A stretch of 64,000 nucleotides of DNA from Jiella soli (GCF_020615385.1 NZ_JAJAVB010000004.1:62001-126000), one strand, 5' to 3'; shown: positions 35,239 to 45,892, counted from the first letter of the stretch. The notes: generated by a model not told the origin, from the letters alone. Program-made: numbers and translations.

Positions 35239-36423
35239 ATGGATCAGCCGCTCTCCGGTGTCAGGGTCGTCGACCTCACCCGCATCCTGTCCGGTCCGTT
35301 CTGCTCGATGCTCCTCGGCGATCTCGGCGCCGACGTCGTCAAGATCGAGTCGCCGGGCGGCGGCGATCATGTCCGCACGCAGGGCGCGATCATCGACGGC
35401 ATGTCCTGGTATTTCGCGAGCTTCAACCGCAACAAGCGCTCGCTGACGCTGGATCTGAAGAGCGAGGACGGCAAGGCGGTGCTGCGTCGGCTCCTGATGG
35501 ACGCCGACGTGCTCGTCGAGAACTTCCGGCCGGGCGTCCTTGCCGCCATGGGGTTCGACGCCGAGACGCTTCAGGAGATCAATCCCCGGCTCGTCGTCGG
35601 CTCGGTCAACGGCTACGGCTCGAGTGGCCCATACGTGAAGCGGCCGGCCTTCGACTTCATCACCCAGGCGATGTCCGGCTTCATGGCGGTCAACGGGAGC
35701 GAGGAGAGCGGGCCGATCCGCGCCGCGCCGCCGCTGACCGACCTCATCGCCGGGCTCTACACTGCGCTCGGCATCGTCGCCGCGCTTCGGGTCCGCGATC
35801 GGGACGGTCGCGGCCAGGCGGTCGAATCCTCGATGATGAACGGCATGATCTCGATGCTCGCCTATCTCTCGGCAGCGCAGCTCGCGACGGGGCAGGTCCC
35901 GCCGCCGACCGGGAACGACCATCCGATCGCCTCGCCCTACGGCCTCTTCCACGGCTCCGACGGGCCGGTGGCGGTCGCGCCCTCGACCACGCCGACGCTC
36001 TCCCGCTTCCTGCAGGCGATCGGCCTGTCGCATCTTCTGGAGGACGAGCGCTTCGACACCAATGCCAAGCGTGTCGCGAACCGGGCCGATCTCAACGCGC
36101 AGATCGACGAGGCGATGCGCCACGAGACACAGGCGGTCTGGATCGAGCGGCTGAACGCGGCGGGCGTTCCCTGCGGAAGGGTGCAGACGCTGGGCGAAGT
36201 GTTCGAGGATCCGCAGGTCGAGGCGCAGGAGATGGTCCTTGACGTCGACCATCCCGGCCACGGCACGGTTCGGATGACCGGGTTTCCGGTGAAATTTTCG
36301 AAGACGCCCTGCCGCGTTCGCCATCCGGCGCCGGATCTCGGCGCGGACACCGACGCGGTTCTTGCCGAGGCGGGCTATTCGCGCGAGGAGATCGACGCGC
36401 TCCGGGCCGCTGCCGTCGTCTGA
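35239..36423 (+). CDS. CaiB/BaiF family CoA-transferase
   Basis: The 394-residue class III CoA-transferase moves CoA between carboxylic acids. The family start (LSGVRVVDLTRILSGPFCSMLLGDLGAD region) is present. The expected acyl-aspartate nucleophile is Asp168 in PPLTDLIAG, aligned to Asp169 of formyl-CoA transferase. Placed just behind the lyase gene, it probably activates the imported acid using succinyl-CoA or another donor, as human SUGCT does with glutarate and HMG. ATG 35239 is used, with GAGG just upstream; a GTG three codons earlier is less likely. Confidence 0.92.
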   Translation: MDQPLSGVRVVDLTRILSGPFCSMLLGDLGADVVKIESPGGGDHVRTQGAIIDGMSWYFASFNRNKRSLTLDLKSEDGKAVLRRLLMDADVLVENFRPGVLAAMGFDAETLQEINPRLVVGSVNGYGSSGPYVKRPAFDFITQAMSGFMAVNGSEESGPIRAAPPLTDLIAGLYTALGIVAALRVRDRDGRGQAVESSMMNGMISMLAYLSAAQLATGQVPPPTGNDHPIASPYGLFHGSDGPVAVAPSTTPTLSRFLQAIGLSHLLEDERFDTNAKRVANRADLNAQIDEAMRHETQAVWIERLNAAGVPCGRVQTLGEVFEDPQVEAQEMVLDVDHPGHGTVRMTGFPVKFSKTPCRVRHPAPDLGADTDAVLAEAGYSREEIDALRAAAVV

Positions 36424-36453
36424 TCGCAACGTGGCGGTGGAATGGCTGAGCGC

Positions 36454-36481
36454 GGACGCCAGCCGCCCGCCGGTGGCGTCC
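36454..36481 (+). terminator. Terminator-like hairpin after the CoA-transferase gene
   Basis: A perfect 8-bp stem GGACGCCA/TGGCGTCC with a 12-base loop lies 30 bases after the stop codon. No T-run follows, so it may be a message-stabilising hairpin rather than an intrinsic terminator. Confidence 0.4.
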
Positions 36482-36575
36482 TCGCAAGATCGTCTGTCGC
36501 AAGGCGGCCAAATCGGCTAGGGGAGCGGCCAAGACCGGGCCGATCCCGGCCGAGCCTGACCAGGGATTTTCGCGG

Positions 36576-37505
36576 ATGCCCGACGAACGCACGATGACCG
36601 ACGACACCGCAATGACGCATCTGCAGCGGCTCGAGGCGGAATCGATCCACATCATGCGCGAGGTCGCGGCCGAGTTCTCCAATCCGGTGATGCTCTATTC
36701 GATCGGCAAGGATTCGTCGGTCATGCTGCATCTGGCGATGAAGGCGTTCTATCCCGCCAAGCCGCCATTCCCGCTGCTCCATGTCGACACGACCTGGAAG
36801 TTCGGGGAGATGATCGCCTTTCGCGACGAGGCAGCGAGGCGCGCCGGGATGGACCTCATCGTCCATACCAACCAGGAGGGCGTCAGGGCCAGGATCACCC
36901 CCTTCACCCACGGCTCCTCGGCCTATACCGGCATCATGAAGACCGAGGCGCTCAAGCAGGCGCTGACCCAATACGGCTTCGACGCGGCCTTCGGCGGCGC
37001 CCGGCGCGACGAGGAGAAGTCGAGGGCGAAGGAGCGGATCTTCTCCTTCCGCTCCGAGAGCCATGGCTGGGATCCCAAGAACCAGCGGCCCGAGCTTTGG
37101 AACCTCTACAACGCAAGGATCCGCAAGGGCGAGTCGATCCGGGCCTTCCCGCTGTCGAACTGGACCGAACTCGACATCTGGCAGTATATCCTGAAGGAGA
37201 ACATCGAGATCGTGCCGCTCTACTTCGCGGCCAAGCGGCCGGTGGTGGAGCGCGGCGGGCAGTGGATCATGGTCGATGACGACCGTCTTCCGATGGAGCC
37301 CGGCGAGACGCCTGAGATGCGGATGATCCGCTTCCGCACGCTCGGCTGCTATCCGCTGACGGCGGCGATGGAGTCCCCAGCCGCGACGCTGCCGGAGATC
37401 GTCCACGAAATGCTTCTCGCTCGCACTTCCGAGCGGTCCGGCCGGCTGATCGACCATGATGAGGCCGGCTCAATGGAGAAGAAGAAGCGCGAGGGATATT
37501 TCTGA
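36576..37505 (+). CDS. cysD: Sulfate adenylyltransferase subunit 2 (small subunit)
   Basis: This 309-residue PAPS-reductase-like adenylyl transferase makes adenosine 5'-phosphosulfate from ATP and sulfate. The PP-loop [21 protein letters not shown] and [14 protein letters not shown] are typical. It requires the GTPase subunit CysN, encoded directly downstream with a one-base TGATG overlap, so the pair is translationally coupled. Several N-terminal Met codons exist; the first is used. Confidence 0.97.
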   Translation: MPDERTMTDDTAMTHLQRLEAESIHIMREVAAEFSNPVMLYSIGKDSSVMLHLAMKAFYPAKPPFPLLHVDTTWKFGEMIAFRDEAARRAGMDLIVHTNQEGVRARITPFTHGSSAYTGIMKTEALKQALTQYGFDAAFGGARRDEEKSRAKERIFSFRSESHGWDPKNQRPELWNLYNARIRKGESIRAFPLSNWTELDIWQYILKENIEIVPLYFAAKRPVVERGGQWIMVDDDRLPMEPGETPEMRMIRFRTLGCYPLTAAMESPAATLPEIVHEMLLARTSERSGRLIDHDEAGSMEKKKREGYF

Positions 37506-39403
37506 TGGACACCGCGGACTTCGATCCGGCCGCCTTCGCCGACTATCTCCATCGCCACGAGACCAAGGGCCTCCTGCGCTTCCTGACCTGCGGCTCGGTC
37601 GACGACGGCAAGTCGACCCTGATCGGCCGGCTGCTCTACGACACCAAGCTCCTGTTCGAGGACCAGCTGGCGACGCTCCAGAAGGATTCGGCCAAGCACG
37701 GCACGGTCGGCGAGGACATCGACTTCGCGCTTCTCGTCGACGGGCTGGAGGCCGAGCGCGAGCAGGGCATCACCATCGACGTCGCCTACCGCTTCTTCGC
37801 GACCGAGAAGCGCAAGTTCATCGTCGCCGACACGCCGGGCCACGAGCAGTACACCCGCAACATGGCGACCGGCGCCTCCAATGCCGATCTCGCGGTGATC
37901 CTGATCGACGCGCGCAAGGGCGTTCTGACCCAGACACGGCGGCACGCCTATATCGCCTCGCTCCTCGGAATCCGGCACGTGATTCTCGCGGTCAACAAGA
38001 TCGACCTTGCCGGCTATTCCAGGGACGTCTTCGACGCGATCGTGGCGGACTTCCGGGCCTTTGCGGGCGAACTGAACTTCGAGACGCTGCAGCCGATCCC
38101 GCTTTCGGCGCGCTTCGGCGACAACGTCACCGAGCGGGGCGAGAACCTCGGCTGGTACGATGGCCCGACGCTGCTGCAGCATCTGGAGACGGTCGAGGTC
38201 GCCAAGGACGAGAGCGCGCGGCCCTTCCGCATGCCGGTGCAATGGGTGAACCGGCCGAATCTCGACTTCCGCGGCTATTGCGGCACGATCGCCAGCGGCA
38301 GGATCGCGGTCGGAGAACAGGTGGCCGTCGCCGTCTCTGGCCGCACCTCGGCGGTGAAGCGGATCGTCACCTATGATGGCGACCGGCCATCGGCGGGCGC
38401 CGGCGAGGCGGTAACGCTGGTGCTTGCGGACGAGACCGACGTCTCGCGCGGCGACATCCTCGCCGCGGCCTTCGCGAGGCCGGACGTCGCAGACCAGTTC
38501 GCGGCGCATGTCATCTGGATGCATGACGAACCGCTGATGCCGGGGCGGGCCTATCTCTTCAAGATCGGCACGCGGACGGTGGCCGGCTCGGTGACCGAGA
38601 TCAAGCACCAGATCGACGTCAACACCTTCCAGCACCTGGCCGCCAAGGCGCTGCCGCTGAACGGCGTCGCGCAGGTGAACCTCTCCTTCCGCGAGCCGGT
38701 CGCCTTCGACCCCTACGAAGCGATCCCCGGCACGGGGAGCTTCATCGTCATCGACCGGCTGAGCAATCTCACCGTCGGCGCCGGGACGATCGACTTCGCG
38801 CTCAGGCGCGCCACCAACATCCACTGGCAGTCCATCGACCTCACCAAGACGATGCGCGGCGAGGCGATGGGCCAGCGCCCGGCGGTGGTCTGGTTCACCG
38901 GGCTTTCGGGCGCCGGCAAGTCGACCATCGCCAACCTCGTCGAGAAGCGGCTGTTCGCGATGGGCAAGCACACCTATCTCCTCGACGGCGACAACGTCCG
39001 GCACGGGCTCAACCGCGACCTCGGCTTCACCGAGGCGGACCGGGTCGAGAACATCCGCCGGGTCGGCGAGACGGCGAAGCTCTTCGTCGACGCCGGGGTG
39101 ATCGTGCTCTGCTCCTTCATCTCGCCCTTCCGCTCCGAACGGCGGATGGCGCGCGAGCTGATGGAGCCGGGCGAGTTCGTCGAGGTCTTCGTCGACACGC
39201 CGCTGCACGTCGCCGAAAAGCGCGATCCCAAGGGCCTCTACAAGAAGGCGAGGGCCGGCGCGATCAAGAACTTCACCGGCATCGACAGCCCCTACGAGGC
39301 GCCGGAGAACCCGGAGATCCGTCTCGCTGCCGGGACGACCTCGCCCGAGGAACTCGCCGATGCCGTCGTCGAGCATCTGCGCAGCCACGGCTATCTGAAA
39401 TAA
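37505..39403 (+). CDS. cysNC: Fused sulfate adenylyltransferase GTPase subunit / adenylylsulfate kinase (CysN-CysC)
   Basis: In this 632-residue fusion, residues about 20-430 form the EF-Tu-like GTPase CysN (P-loop [10 protein letters not shown], switch region DTPGHEQY, base motif NKID). Residues about 455-632 form APS kinase (P-loop [21 protein letters not shown]). It drives APS synthesis and phosphorylates APS to PAPS, for sulfate assimilation or sulfation reactions. The fusion is common in rhizobia. No cysH or sulfotransferase gene lies in the window. Confidence 0.97.
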   Translation: MDTADFDPAAFADYLHRHETKGLLRFLTCGSVDDGKSTLIGRLLYDTKLLFEDQLATLQKDSAKHGTVGEDIDFALLVDGLEAEREQGITIDVAYRFFATEKRKFIVADTPGHEQYTRNMATGASNADLAVILIDARKGVLTQTRRHAYIASLLGIRHVILAVNKIDLAGYSRDVFDAIVADFRAFAGELNFETLQPIPLSARFGDNVTERGENLGWYDGPTLLQHLETVEVAKDESARPFRMPVQWVNRPNLDFRGYCGTIASGRIAVGEQVAVAVSGRTSAVKRIVTYDGDRPSAGAGEAVTLVLADETDVSRGDILAAAFARPDVADQFAAHVIWMHDEPLMPGRAYLFKIGTRTVAGSVTEIKHQIDVNTFQHLAAKALPLNGVAQVNLSFREPVAFDPYEAIPGTGSFIVIDRLSNLTVGAGTIDFALRRATNIHWQSIDLTKTMRGEAMGQRPAVVWFTGLSGAGKSTIANLVEKRLFAMGKHTYLLDGDNVRHGLNRDLGFTEADRVENIRRVGETAKLFVDAGVIVLCSFISPFRSERRMARELMEPGEFVEVFVDTPLHVAEKRDPKGLYKKARAGAIKNFTGIDSPYEAPENPEIRLAAGTTSPEELADAVVEHLRSHGYLK

Positions 39404-39628
39404 GGGTCCGGGGCAGGGCGGGCGGCGACACTTTTGACAGCGCCCCGGCTGCCATACCGCACCTACGCCGGAGGGTGTGGCGAGACATGCATTTGCCCTG
39501 AACCGGCATTTGCGCGCATGCCCGTATTCCGGCGGGCCGTCAAAAGGGCAAGAAGCCGCCTGCCGTGCGGCAGCGCACAAGACTATGATGCGGGCGTCTT
39601 TCCGATCCCTCGGGTCTCCGGTCCTTCC

Positions 39629-41428
39629 ATGCTGCTCGCGACAGTCGGCCTTCAGGCCCATGCTGGCGAAATCGCGCTCGTTCTCGTCGGCCTCCTCTTC
39701 GCGGCCTTCGCGAGCGAGCGCTTCCGCCCCGAAGTCGTCGCGATCGGCGGCATGGCGGCGGCGCTCCTTCTCGGCCTGATCGATTCCAAGGACATGGTCG
39801 GCGCTCTCGCCAATTCCGCGCCCTGGACGATCATCGCGATGTTCATGCTCAGCGGCTCGCTGGTGCGCACCGGCGTGCTCGCGGACCTCGCCGGACGCCT
39901 CGACCGCCTCGCGGGGTACGGGAAGGGCGTCGCGATCGGCGCCTTCATCCTGCTCGCGATCGTTGCCTCGGCCTTCGTCAACAACACGCCGCTGGTGGTC
40001 ATGCTGATCCCGCTCGCAACCGGTCTCGCAAGGTCGGTGGGATCCAATCCGTCGCGGCTTCTGATGCCGCTGTCCTTCGCGGCGATCCTCGGCGGCACAT
40101 GCACGCTGATCGGCACCTCCACCAATCTTCTCGTCGACGGCGTCGCCTCGGCGGCGGGGCTGGAGAAGTTCTCGCTGTTCGAGATCACCCCCGTCGGACT
40201 CGCGCTCGCGGTCGCGGGCGGGCTCTATCTTCTGTTCGCAGCGCGCTTCCTCGTCCCCGACCGGGTGAACGTCTCGCAGCTCCTTGCCCGCCAGGACCCG
40301 TCGAGGTTCCTGGTCGAGCTGTTGATCCCTGCGGGCAGCTCGTTCGCCGGCCGGGCCAGCGACAAGGTCGCCTTCTTCCAGGGACAGGACCGGCGCGTAC
40401 TCGACGTTCTGCGCGGCGATCTGTCCCTTCGCCGGGAACTGCCGGTGACGCTTCAGGCCGGAGACATCGTCGTCCTCCATTCCGAGCGCGCGAACCTTCT
40501 GTCCCTCAGGGAGACGAAGGATGTCGAGTTCGAGATGGAGCACGAGCTCGAACCCGTCGCGGCGCGCTCCTCCGTCGTCGTCGAAGTGCTTCTGACGCCC
40601 GGCGCGCGGCTGATCGGCCGGCGCCTTCGGGAGGCGCGGCTGCGCCGTCGCTACGGCGTCTATCCCTTCGCGCTGCACCGTCATGGAGAAAGCGAACAGC
40701 GGCTCGAGGACGTGCGTCTCGAAGTCGGCGACACCCTGATGATCGAGGGCGCGCCCGAGGATCTGAAGCGGCTTGCCGACGACATGCGGCTGGTCAACCT
40801 CACAGCGCCCGCCGAGCGCGCGGTGCGACGGACAAAGGCGCCGCTGGCGCTGCTGGCGCTCGCCGCCGTTGTCCTCGGCAATGCGTTCGGGCTGATGCCG
40901 ATCGCGGGGATTGCCTGGGTGGCGGTCGCCTTCGTGCTTCTGACCCGCTGCATCGATTCGGAGGAGGCGGTCGCCTCCGTCGACTGGGGCATCATCCTCT
41001 TGATCTTCGCCATGCTGGTCGTCGGCAAGTCGCTGGAGAAGGCCGGCAGTGCGCAGATGGTCGTGGAGGCGTTGCGCGGCACGCTCGTCAGCCTGCCGCC
41101 GCTGGCGATCCTGGCGGTCGTCTACGCCATCGCCTCGATCCTGACGGAGATCGTCACGAACAACGCCGTCGCCGTCGTCGTGACGCCGATGGCCATGGGG
41201 CTTGCCGCTTCGCTCGGCCTCGACCCGCGCCCCTTCGTGGCGACGGTGATGTTCGCCGCGAGCGCGAGCTTTGCGACACCGGTCGGCTACCAGACCAACA
41301 CGCTGGTCTATTCCGCCGGCGGCTACCGGTTCATGGACTTCATCCGGGTCGGGCTGCCGCTCAACGTGCTTGCCGGCGTGGTGACCGTGCTGACGGTGCC
41401 GCTGGTCTGGCCGCTGGAGCCCGTCTGA
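39629..41428 (+). CDS. SLC13-family permease with two TrkA-C (RCK_C) domains
   Basis: The 599-residue inner-membrane transporter has N- and C-terminal helical blocks with the SLC13/ArsB-type motifs NNTPLVVMLIPLA and TNNAVAVVVTPMAMGL. A central cytoplasmic insert (about 215-400) holds two TrkA-C-like modules. This architecture includes algal and bacterial sulfate transporters. Together with the adjacent cysD-cysNC, this makes sulfate a reasonable but unproven substrate. ATG 39629 is chosen because the first helix begins there. Upstream in-frame Met codons exist but encode non-family sequence. Confidence 0.88.
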   Translation: MLLATVGLQAHAGEIALVLVGLLFAAFASERFRPEVVAIGGMAAALLLGLIDSKDMVGALANSAPWTIIAMFMLSGSLVRTGVLADLAGRLDRLAGYGKGVAIGAFILLAIVASAFVNNTPLVVMLIPLATGLARSVGSNPSRLLMPLSFAAILGGTCTLIGTSTNLLVDGVASAAGLEKFSLFEITPVGLALAVAGGLYLLFAARFLVPDRVNVSQLLARQDPSRFLVELLIPAGSSFAGRASDKVAFFQGQDRRVLDVLRGDLSLRRELPVTLQAGDIVVLHSERANLLSLRETKDVEFEMEHELEPVAARSSVVVEVLLTPGARLIGRRLREARLRRRYGVYPFALHRHGESEQRLEDVRLEVGDTLMIEGAPEDLKRLADDMRLVNLTAPAERAVRRTKAPLALLALAAVVLGNAFGLMPIAGIAWVAVAFVLLTRCIDSEEAVASVDWGIILLIFAMLVVGKSLEKAGSAQMVVEALRGTLVSLPPLAILAVVYAIASILTEIVTNNAVAVVVTPMAMGLAASLGLDPRPFVATVMFAASASFATPVGYQTNTLVYSAGGYRFMDFIRVGLPLNVLAGVVTVLTVPLVWPLEPV

Positions 41429-41591
41429 GCCGATCTTGGGAGACGCCTTGCAGGGCGAAGCCGGTGCGCCTGCGACCGCCACCTTGCCCCGGCATTTTCC
41501 TCGGCGGGCGCGCCGGCTATATGGGGCCGAGTCTTCCGGCCGCCGGCGGTGCCGGGCCGGTCCGAAGCGAACGACACAAGGACTTCCTCAC

Positions 41592-42911
41592 ATGCGTCTT
41601 GTCATGATCGGCGCGGGCTATGTCGGGCTCGTCTCCGGGGCCTGTTTTGCCGACTTCGGCCACGACGTCGTCTGCGTCGACCTCGTCGAGGAGAAGATCG
41701 CGGCCCTGAAGGCCGGCAAGATCCCGATCTTCGAGCCCGGCCTGGACCAGATCGTGCAGTCGAACGCGGCCGCGGGGCGGCTCCACTTCACCACCGATCT
41801 CGCCGGATCGGTCGCCGACGCCGACGTCGTCTTCATTGCCGTCGGAACGCCGTCCAGGCGCGGCGACGGCCATGCGGACCTCTCCTACGTCTATGGCGCG
41901 GCGCGCGAGATCGCCCGGTCGGTCAGGGGCTTCACCGTCGTCGTCACCAAGTCGACCGTGCCCGTCGGCACCGGCGACGAGGTCGAGCGGATCATCCGGG
42001 AGGAGAACCCGGAGGCCGACATCGCCGTCGTCTCCAATCCGGAATTCCTGCGCGAGGGCGCCGCAATCACCGACTTCAAGCGGCCGGACCGGATCGTCAT
42101 CGGAACCGAGGAGCCGCGCGCGATACAGGTGATGCGGCAGGTCTACCGGCCGCTCTATCTCAACGAATCGCCGCTGCTCTTCTGCGAGCGGCGCACCTCC
42201 GAGCTGATCAAATATGCCGGCAACGCTTTCCTGGCGATGAAGATCACCTTCATCAACGAGATCGCCGATCTCTGCGAAAAGGTCGGGGCGGACGTCCAGA
42301 AGGTCGCCAAGGGCATCGGCCTCGACAAGCGCATCGGCGACAAGTTCCTGCATGCCGGCCCCGGCTTCGGCGGCTCGTGCTTCCCGAAGGACACGCTGGC
42401 CCTCGTCAAGACCGCGCAGGACGCCGAGAGCCCGATGCGGCTCATCGAGGCGACCGTCGCCGTCAACGACAACCGCAAGCGCGCGATGGCGCGCAAGGTG
42501 ATCGCGGCCTGCGGCGGCGAGGTTCGCGGCAAGACGGTCGCAATCCTCGGCCTGACCTTCAAGCCGAACACCGACGACATGCGCGAATCTCCGGCGATCT
42601 CGATCATCCAGGTGCTGCAGGACAAGGGCGCCCGGGTGACGGCCTATGATCCGGAAGGCGTTGAGGCGGCCCGAGGGATGCTCTCCGGCGTCGAATTCGG
42701 CGGCAGCGCCTATGAGATCGCCGAGGGCGCCGACGCGATCGTGCTCGTCACCGAATGGGACGAGTTCCGCGCGCTCGATCTCGACCGGCTGAAGGCGCTG
42801 ATGGCCGCGCCCGTCCTCGTCGATCTCAGGAACGTCTACCCGCCGCAGGAGGTCGTGCGCCACGGCTTCTCCTACAGCGGCGTCGGACGCGCCGGCCCGG
42901 CGGAGGGCTGA
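41592..42911 (+). CDS. ugd: UDP-glucose 6-dehydrogenase
   Basis: The 439-residue enzyme makes UDP-glucuronate from UDP-glucose with two NAD. It has the N-terminal Rossmann motif [10 protein letters not shown] and the active-site Cys in [12 protein letters not shown]. The C-terminal UDP-binding domain has [16 protein letters not shown]-glucuronate feeds capsule, exopolysaccharide and lipid A or core synthesis. The next gene starts six bases after its stop and encodes an epimerase acting on the product. Confidence 0.96.
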   Translation: MRLVMIGAGYVGLVSGACFADFGHDVVCVDLVEEKIAALKAGKIPIFEPGLDQIVQSNAAAGRLHFTTDLAGSVADADVVFIAVGTPSRRGDGHADLSYVYGAAREIARSVRGFTVVVTKSTVPVGTGDEVERIIREENPEADIAVVSNPEFLREGAAITDFKRPDRIVIGTEEPRAIQVMRQVYRPLYLNESPLLFCERRTSELIKYAGNAFLAMKITFINEIADLCEKVGADVQKVAKGIGLDKRIGDKFLHAGPGFGGSCFPKDTLALVKTAQDAESPMRLIEATVAVNDNRKRAMARKVIAACGGEVRGKTVAILGLTFKPNTDDMRESPAISIIQVLQDKGARVTAYDPEGVEAARGMLSGVEFGGSAYEIAEGADAIVLVTEWDEFRALDLDRLKALMAAPVLVDLRNVYPPQEVVRHGFSYSGVGRAGPAEG

Positions 42912-42916
42912 GGATC

Positions 42917-43927
42917 ATGCGCACCTTCATCACCGGGACCGCCGGCTTCATCGGCTTCCATCTCGCCAGGCGGCTCCTGGAGGACGGGCATGCCGTCACC
43001 GGCTATGACGGGATGACGGCCTATTACAACGTCCGACTGAAGGAGGCGCGGCACGCCGCGCTCTCGCAGTTTCAGGATTTCACGCCCGAGATCGCCATGC
43101 TGGAGGACCGGGAGGCGCTTGCCCGCGCGGTCGAGCGCGCCCGGCCGGACGTGATCGTCCATCTCGCGGCGCAGGCGGGCGTCCGCTACAGCCTCCAGAA
43201 CCCGCGCGCCTATGTCGATTCCAACGTCATCGGCTCGTTCAACGTCCTCGACCTTGCCCGCGAGATCGGCGTCAAGCACCTGCTTCTGGCCTCGACCTCC
43301 TCGGTCTATGGCGCCAGTCCGGAGGTGCCGTTCCACGAGACCGACAAGGCCGACGAACCGCTCACCATCTATGCCGCAACCAAGCGGGCGATGGAGCTGA
43401 TGGCGCATTCGAACGCCCATCTCTACCGCGTTCCGACGACGGCCTTCCGCTTCTTCACCGTCTACGGCCCCTGGGGCCGGCCGGACATGGCGCTGTTCAA
43501 GTTCGTGAAGGCGATCCTCCAGGACGAGGAGATCGAGATCTACGGCGAAGGCAAGATGAGCCGCGACTTCACCTATGTGGAGGATCTCGTCGAGGCGATC
43601 ACTCGGCTCGCCGCCCTGCCGCCTTCGGAGGAGAACCGGCAGGCGGCCGGACTCGACACCCTGTCCCGCGAGGCGCCCTACCGGGTGGTCAATATCGGCG
43701 GCGGCCAGCCGGTCGGTCTGATGGACTTCGTCGAGACGATCGAGCGGATCGTCGGCAAGTCGGCCAAGCGCAAGATGCTGCCGATGCAGGACGGCGACGT
43801 GCCGCGGACTTATGCCAGCCCCGACCTCCTGGAAGCGTTGACCGGCTACAAGCCGCAGACCGACGTCGAGACGGGCGTGAAGGCTTTCGTCGACTGGTAC
43901 CGCGAGGCCGATCCGGCGCTGCGCTGA
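42917..43927 (+). CDS. NAD-dependent epimerase, probable UDP-glucuronate 4-epimerase
   Basis: The 336-residue extended short-chain dehydrogenase/reductase has [11 protein letters not shown] at the N-terminus and a YAATK catalytic motif with a preceding STSSVYG. The sequence best fits the UDP-glucuronate 4-epimerase group ([25 protein letters not shown]), giving UDP-galacturonate. The position behind ugd supports that. GAGG of the ribosome-binding site overlaps the ugd stop. Confidence 0.92.
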   Translation: MRTFITGTAGFIGFHLARRLLEDGHAVTGYDGMTAYYNVRLKEARHAALSQFQDFTPEIAMLEDREALARAVERARPDVIVHLAAQAGVRYSLQNPRAYVDSNVIGSFNVLDLAREIGVKHLLLASTSSVYGASPEVPFHETDKADEPLTIYAATKRAMELMAHSNAHLYRVPTTAFRFFTVYGPWGRPDMALFKFVKAILQDEEIEIYGEGKMSRDFTYVEDLVEAITRLAALPPSEENRQAAGLDTLSREAPYRVVNIGGGQPVGLMDFVETIERIVGKSAKRKMLPMQDGDVPRTYASPDLLEALTGYKPQTDVETGVKAFVDWYREADPALR

Positions 43928-44046
43928 CGGCGCATTTCGCCTGTCGGCGGACGTCTTCCGGCAATTCGTCGCAGCGCACTGTTCGCCTCCCGCCGGTGCA
44001 ACAGCTAACGCCCTCCCGCAAGCGACGGAAGGATGACGGTTCGAGA

Positions 44047-45507
44047 ATGGCGAAGGACATGCGAGCGCAAAAGGACGGTCCGATCGTCGTCTGGCTGCGG
44101 GACGATATGAGGCTCGACGACAATCCGGCGCTCGCCCATGCCGCCGAGGCCGGTCGGCCGGTGGTTCCGCTGGTCGTGCTCGACGAGGAGTCCGATGGCG
44201 TGCGCGCGCTCGGCGGCGCGCATAAATGGTGGCTCCATCATTCGCTGGACAGTTTTGCGCGCTCGCTGCGGGGGAAGGGATCGCAGCTCACCCTGAGGCG
44301 GGGCCCCGCCGAGCAGGAAGTGCTGGACGTGATCGATGCCGTCGGCGCGACGGCGCTGTTCTTCAACCGCCGCTATGACACGGCCTCGCGAACCGTCGAC
44401 GATACCATCGCGGACCGGCTCGGCGACGACGTCCAGGTGGAGCGCTTCACCGGCAACATCCTGCACGATCCGGACCTGGTCGAGACCAAGACCGGCGGCT
44501 ATTACAAGGTCTACACGCCGTTCTGGAAGAACGTTTCTTCTGAGGAGCCGCGCGATCCGATCGACGCGCCGTCGAGCTTCAAGCAGCCGGCGGAATTCCC
44601 AAAGTCCGACGATTTGAAAGACTGGGGACTCCTGCCGACGCGGCCGGACTGGTCCGGCGGCATTGCAGATTTCTGGGAGGTGGGCGAGACGGCGGCTCAC
44701 GACCGCTTCGAGACCTTTTGCGACGATCTCCTGGCCGATTACCACAACGGCCGGGAGCGGCCCTTCGACGACGCCACCTCGCGCATGTCGCCGCATCTGA
44801 GATGGGGCGAGATCTCGCCCTACCGCCTGTGGCACAGCGCCAAGGCCTATGCCAGCCGCCGCAAGAGGATCCCGGACGAGGCGATCCGCACCTTCTGCCA
44901 GGAACTCGTCTGGCGCGACTTCAACTATCATCTCCTCTACCATTTCGGACCGCTGGCGACCGCCAACTTCAACGGCCGCTTCGACGGCTTTGCCTGGCAA
45001 GGTTCGAAATCAGACCTCAAGGCCTGGCAGAAGGGCCTGACCGGCTATCCGATCGTCGATGCGGGCATGCGCCAGCTCTGGGAATGCGGCTGGATGCACA
45101 ACCGCGTCCGGATGATCGTCGGGTCATTCCTGACGAAGGACCTCCTGATCGACTGGCGCGAGGGCGAACGCTGGTTCTGGGACACGCTGGTCGACGGCGA
45201 CATCGCCTCCAACACGTCGCAGTGGCAGTGGATCGGCGGGTCCGGGGCCGATGCCCAACCCTTCTTCCGCATCTTCAACCCGATCACCCAAAGCGAGAAG
45301 TTCGACAGGGACGGCGCCTATATCCGCCGCTTCGTGCCGGAGCTGAAAGACCTTCCCGCCAAGGCGATCCATGCGCCTTGGGAGGCGGAGGCGGATGTCC
45401 TGAACAGGGCCGGCGTGACGCTCGGCAAGACCTATCCGAAGCCGATCGTCGATCACGGCAAGGCCCGCAAGCGCGCGCTCGCGGCCTATGACGACGTGAA
45501 GGGGTAG
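44047..45507 (+). CDS. phrB: Deoxyribodipyrimidine photolyase (class I, cryptochrome/photolyase family)
   Basis: The 486-residue flavoprotein repairs cyclobutane pyrimidine dimers with blue light. It has an N-terminal antenna-binding Rossmann domain (VVWLRDDMRLDDNPAL) and a C-terminal FAD domain. Typical motifs are LRWGEISPYRLW, WRDFNYHLLYHF, GYPIVDAGMRQLW and DGDIASNTSQWQW. ATG 44047 is used; a second ATG at 44062 is possible. It stands alone between the epimerase and a small basic protein gene. Confidence 0.93.
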   Translation: MAKDMRAQKDGPIVVWLRDDMRLDDNPALAHAAEAGRPVVPLVVLDEESDGVRALGGAHKWWLHHSLDSFARSLRGKGSQLTLRRGPAEQEVLDVIDAVGATALFFNRRYDTASRTVDDTIADRLGDDVQVERFTGNILHDPDLVETKTGGYYKVYTPFWKNVSSEEPRDPIDAPSSFKQPAEFPKSDDLKDWGLLPTRPDWSGGIADFWEVGETAAHDRFETFCDDLLADYHNGRERPFDDATSRMSPHLRWGEISPYRLWHSAKAYASRRKRIPDEAIRTFCQELVWRDFNYHLLYHFGPLATANFNGRFDGFAWQGSKSDLKAWQKGLTGYPIVDAGMRQLWECGWMHNRVRMIVGSFLTKDLLIDWREGERWFWDTLVDGDIASNTSQWQWIGGSGADAQPFFRIFNPITQSEKFDRDGAYIRRFVPELKDLPAKAIHAPWEAEADVLNRAGVTLGKTYPKPIVDHGKARKRALAAYDDVKG

Positions 45508-45625
45508 CGCCTGGCGAAATCCGTGCGGCCGCCCTTGTCGGTGCGCGCGAACAGGCGCATCTATCTGACAGTCGCAGATCAGGACAACATCGCGGCTGCT
45601 CGAGAAAAACCAGGCGGACGACTTC

Positions 45626-45649
45626 CGCGCGGCAGATCCTAGCCGCGCG
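45626..45649. repeat. Inverted repeat upstream of the 48-residue gene
   Basis: CGCGCGGC (45626-45633) and GCCGCGCG (45642-45649) form a perfect 8-bp stem with an 8-base loop. It could be a terminator-like hairpin for the photolyase gene or a leader structure. No T-run is present. Confidence 0.4.
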
Positions 45650-45719
45650 AAGCCATGCGCATGCGCCTATCCGGGCTGGCATCACGGGATCACAGATCCG
45701 CAACCGTCAGGAACAGATC

Positions 45720-45866
45720 ATGGCCAAGGGACAGATGCGCGGCAATCGCGAGACTCGCAAGCCGAAGGCAGACAAGAAGGTGGTCGCCGCGGCGGCGGCG
45801 CCGACCAATGTCTTTGCCAAGGGCAATGCGCCGGCCGGGGGCAACCCGCCGAAGAAGAAGGGCTGA
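45720..45866 (+). CDS. Small basic protein of 48 residues (conserved rhizobial type)
   Basis: ATG 45720 to TGA 45866 encodes 48 residues: MAKGQMRGNRETRKPKADK, then an alanine-rich stretch, then a KKKG tail. About a quarter of the residues are Lys or Arg. AGGAAC lies about six bases upstream of the ATG. The start MAKGQ-x-R-x-NRE-x-x-KPK resembles short unnamed proteins I recall from rhizobia, suggesting a real gene. The function is unknown. A perfect hairpin follows 26 bases after the stop. Confidence 0.75.
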   Translation: MAKGQMRGNRETRKPKADKKVVAAAAAPTNVFAKGNAPAGGNPPKKKG

Positions 45867-45892
45867 CAGTCCCGCCCGATTTAATTTGAGAC

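Noticed and set aside
39434-39439. TTGACA as a -35 element upstream of the SLC13 permease gene.
   Set aside because: No acceptable -10 hexamer lies 16-18 bases downstream, and the hexamer is far from the start codon.
37349-41482. A 1377-codon open frame on the minus strand opposite cysD, cysNC and the SLC13 gene.
   Set aside because: It is the mirror of strongly conserved plus-strand genes and has low-complexity, highly charged composition typical of antisense frames in GC-rich genes.
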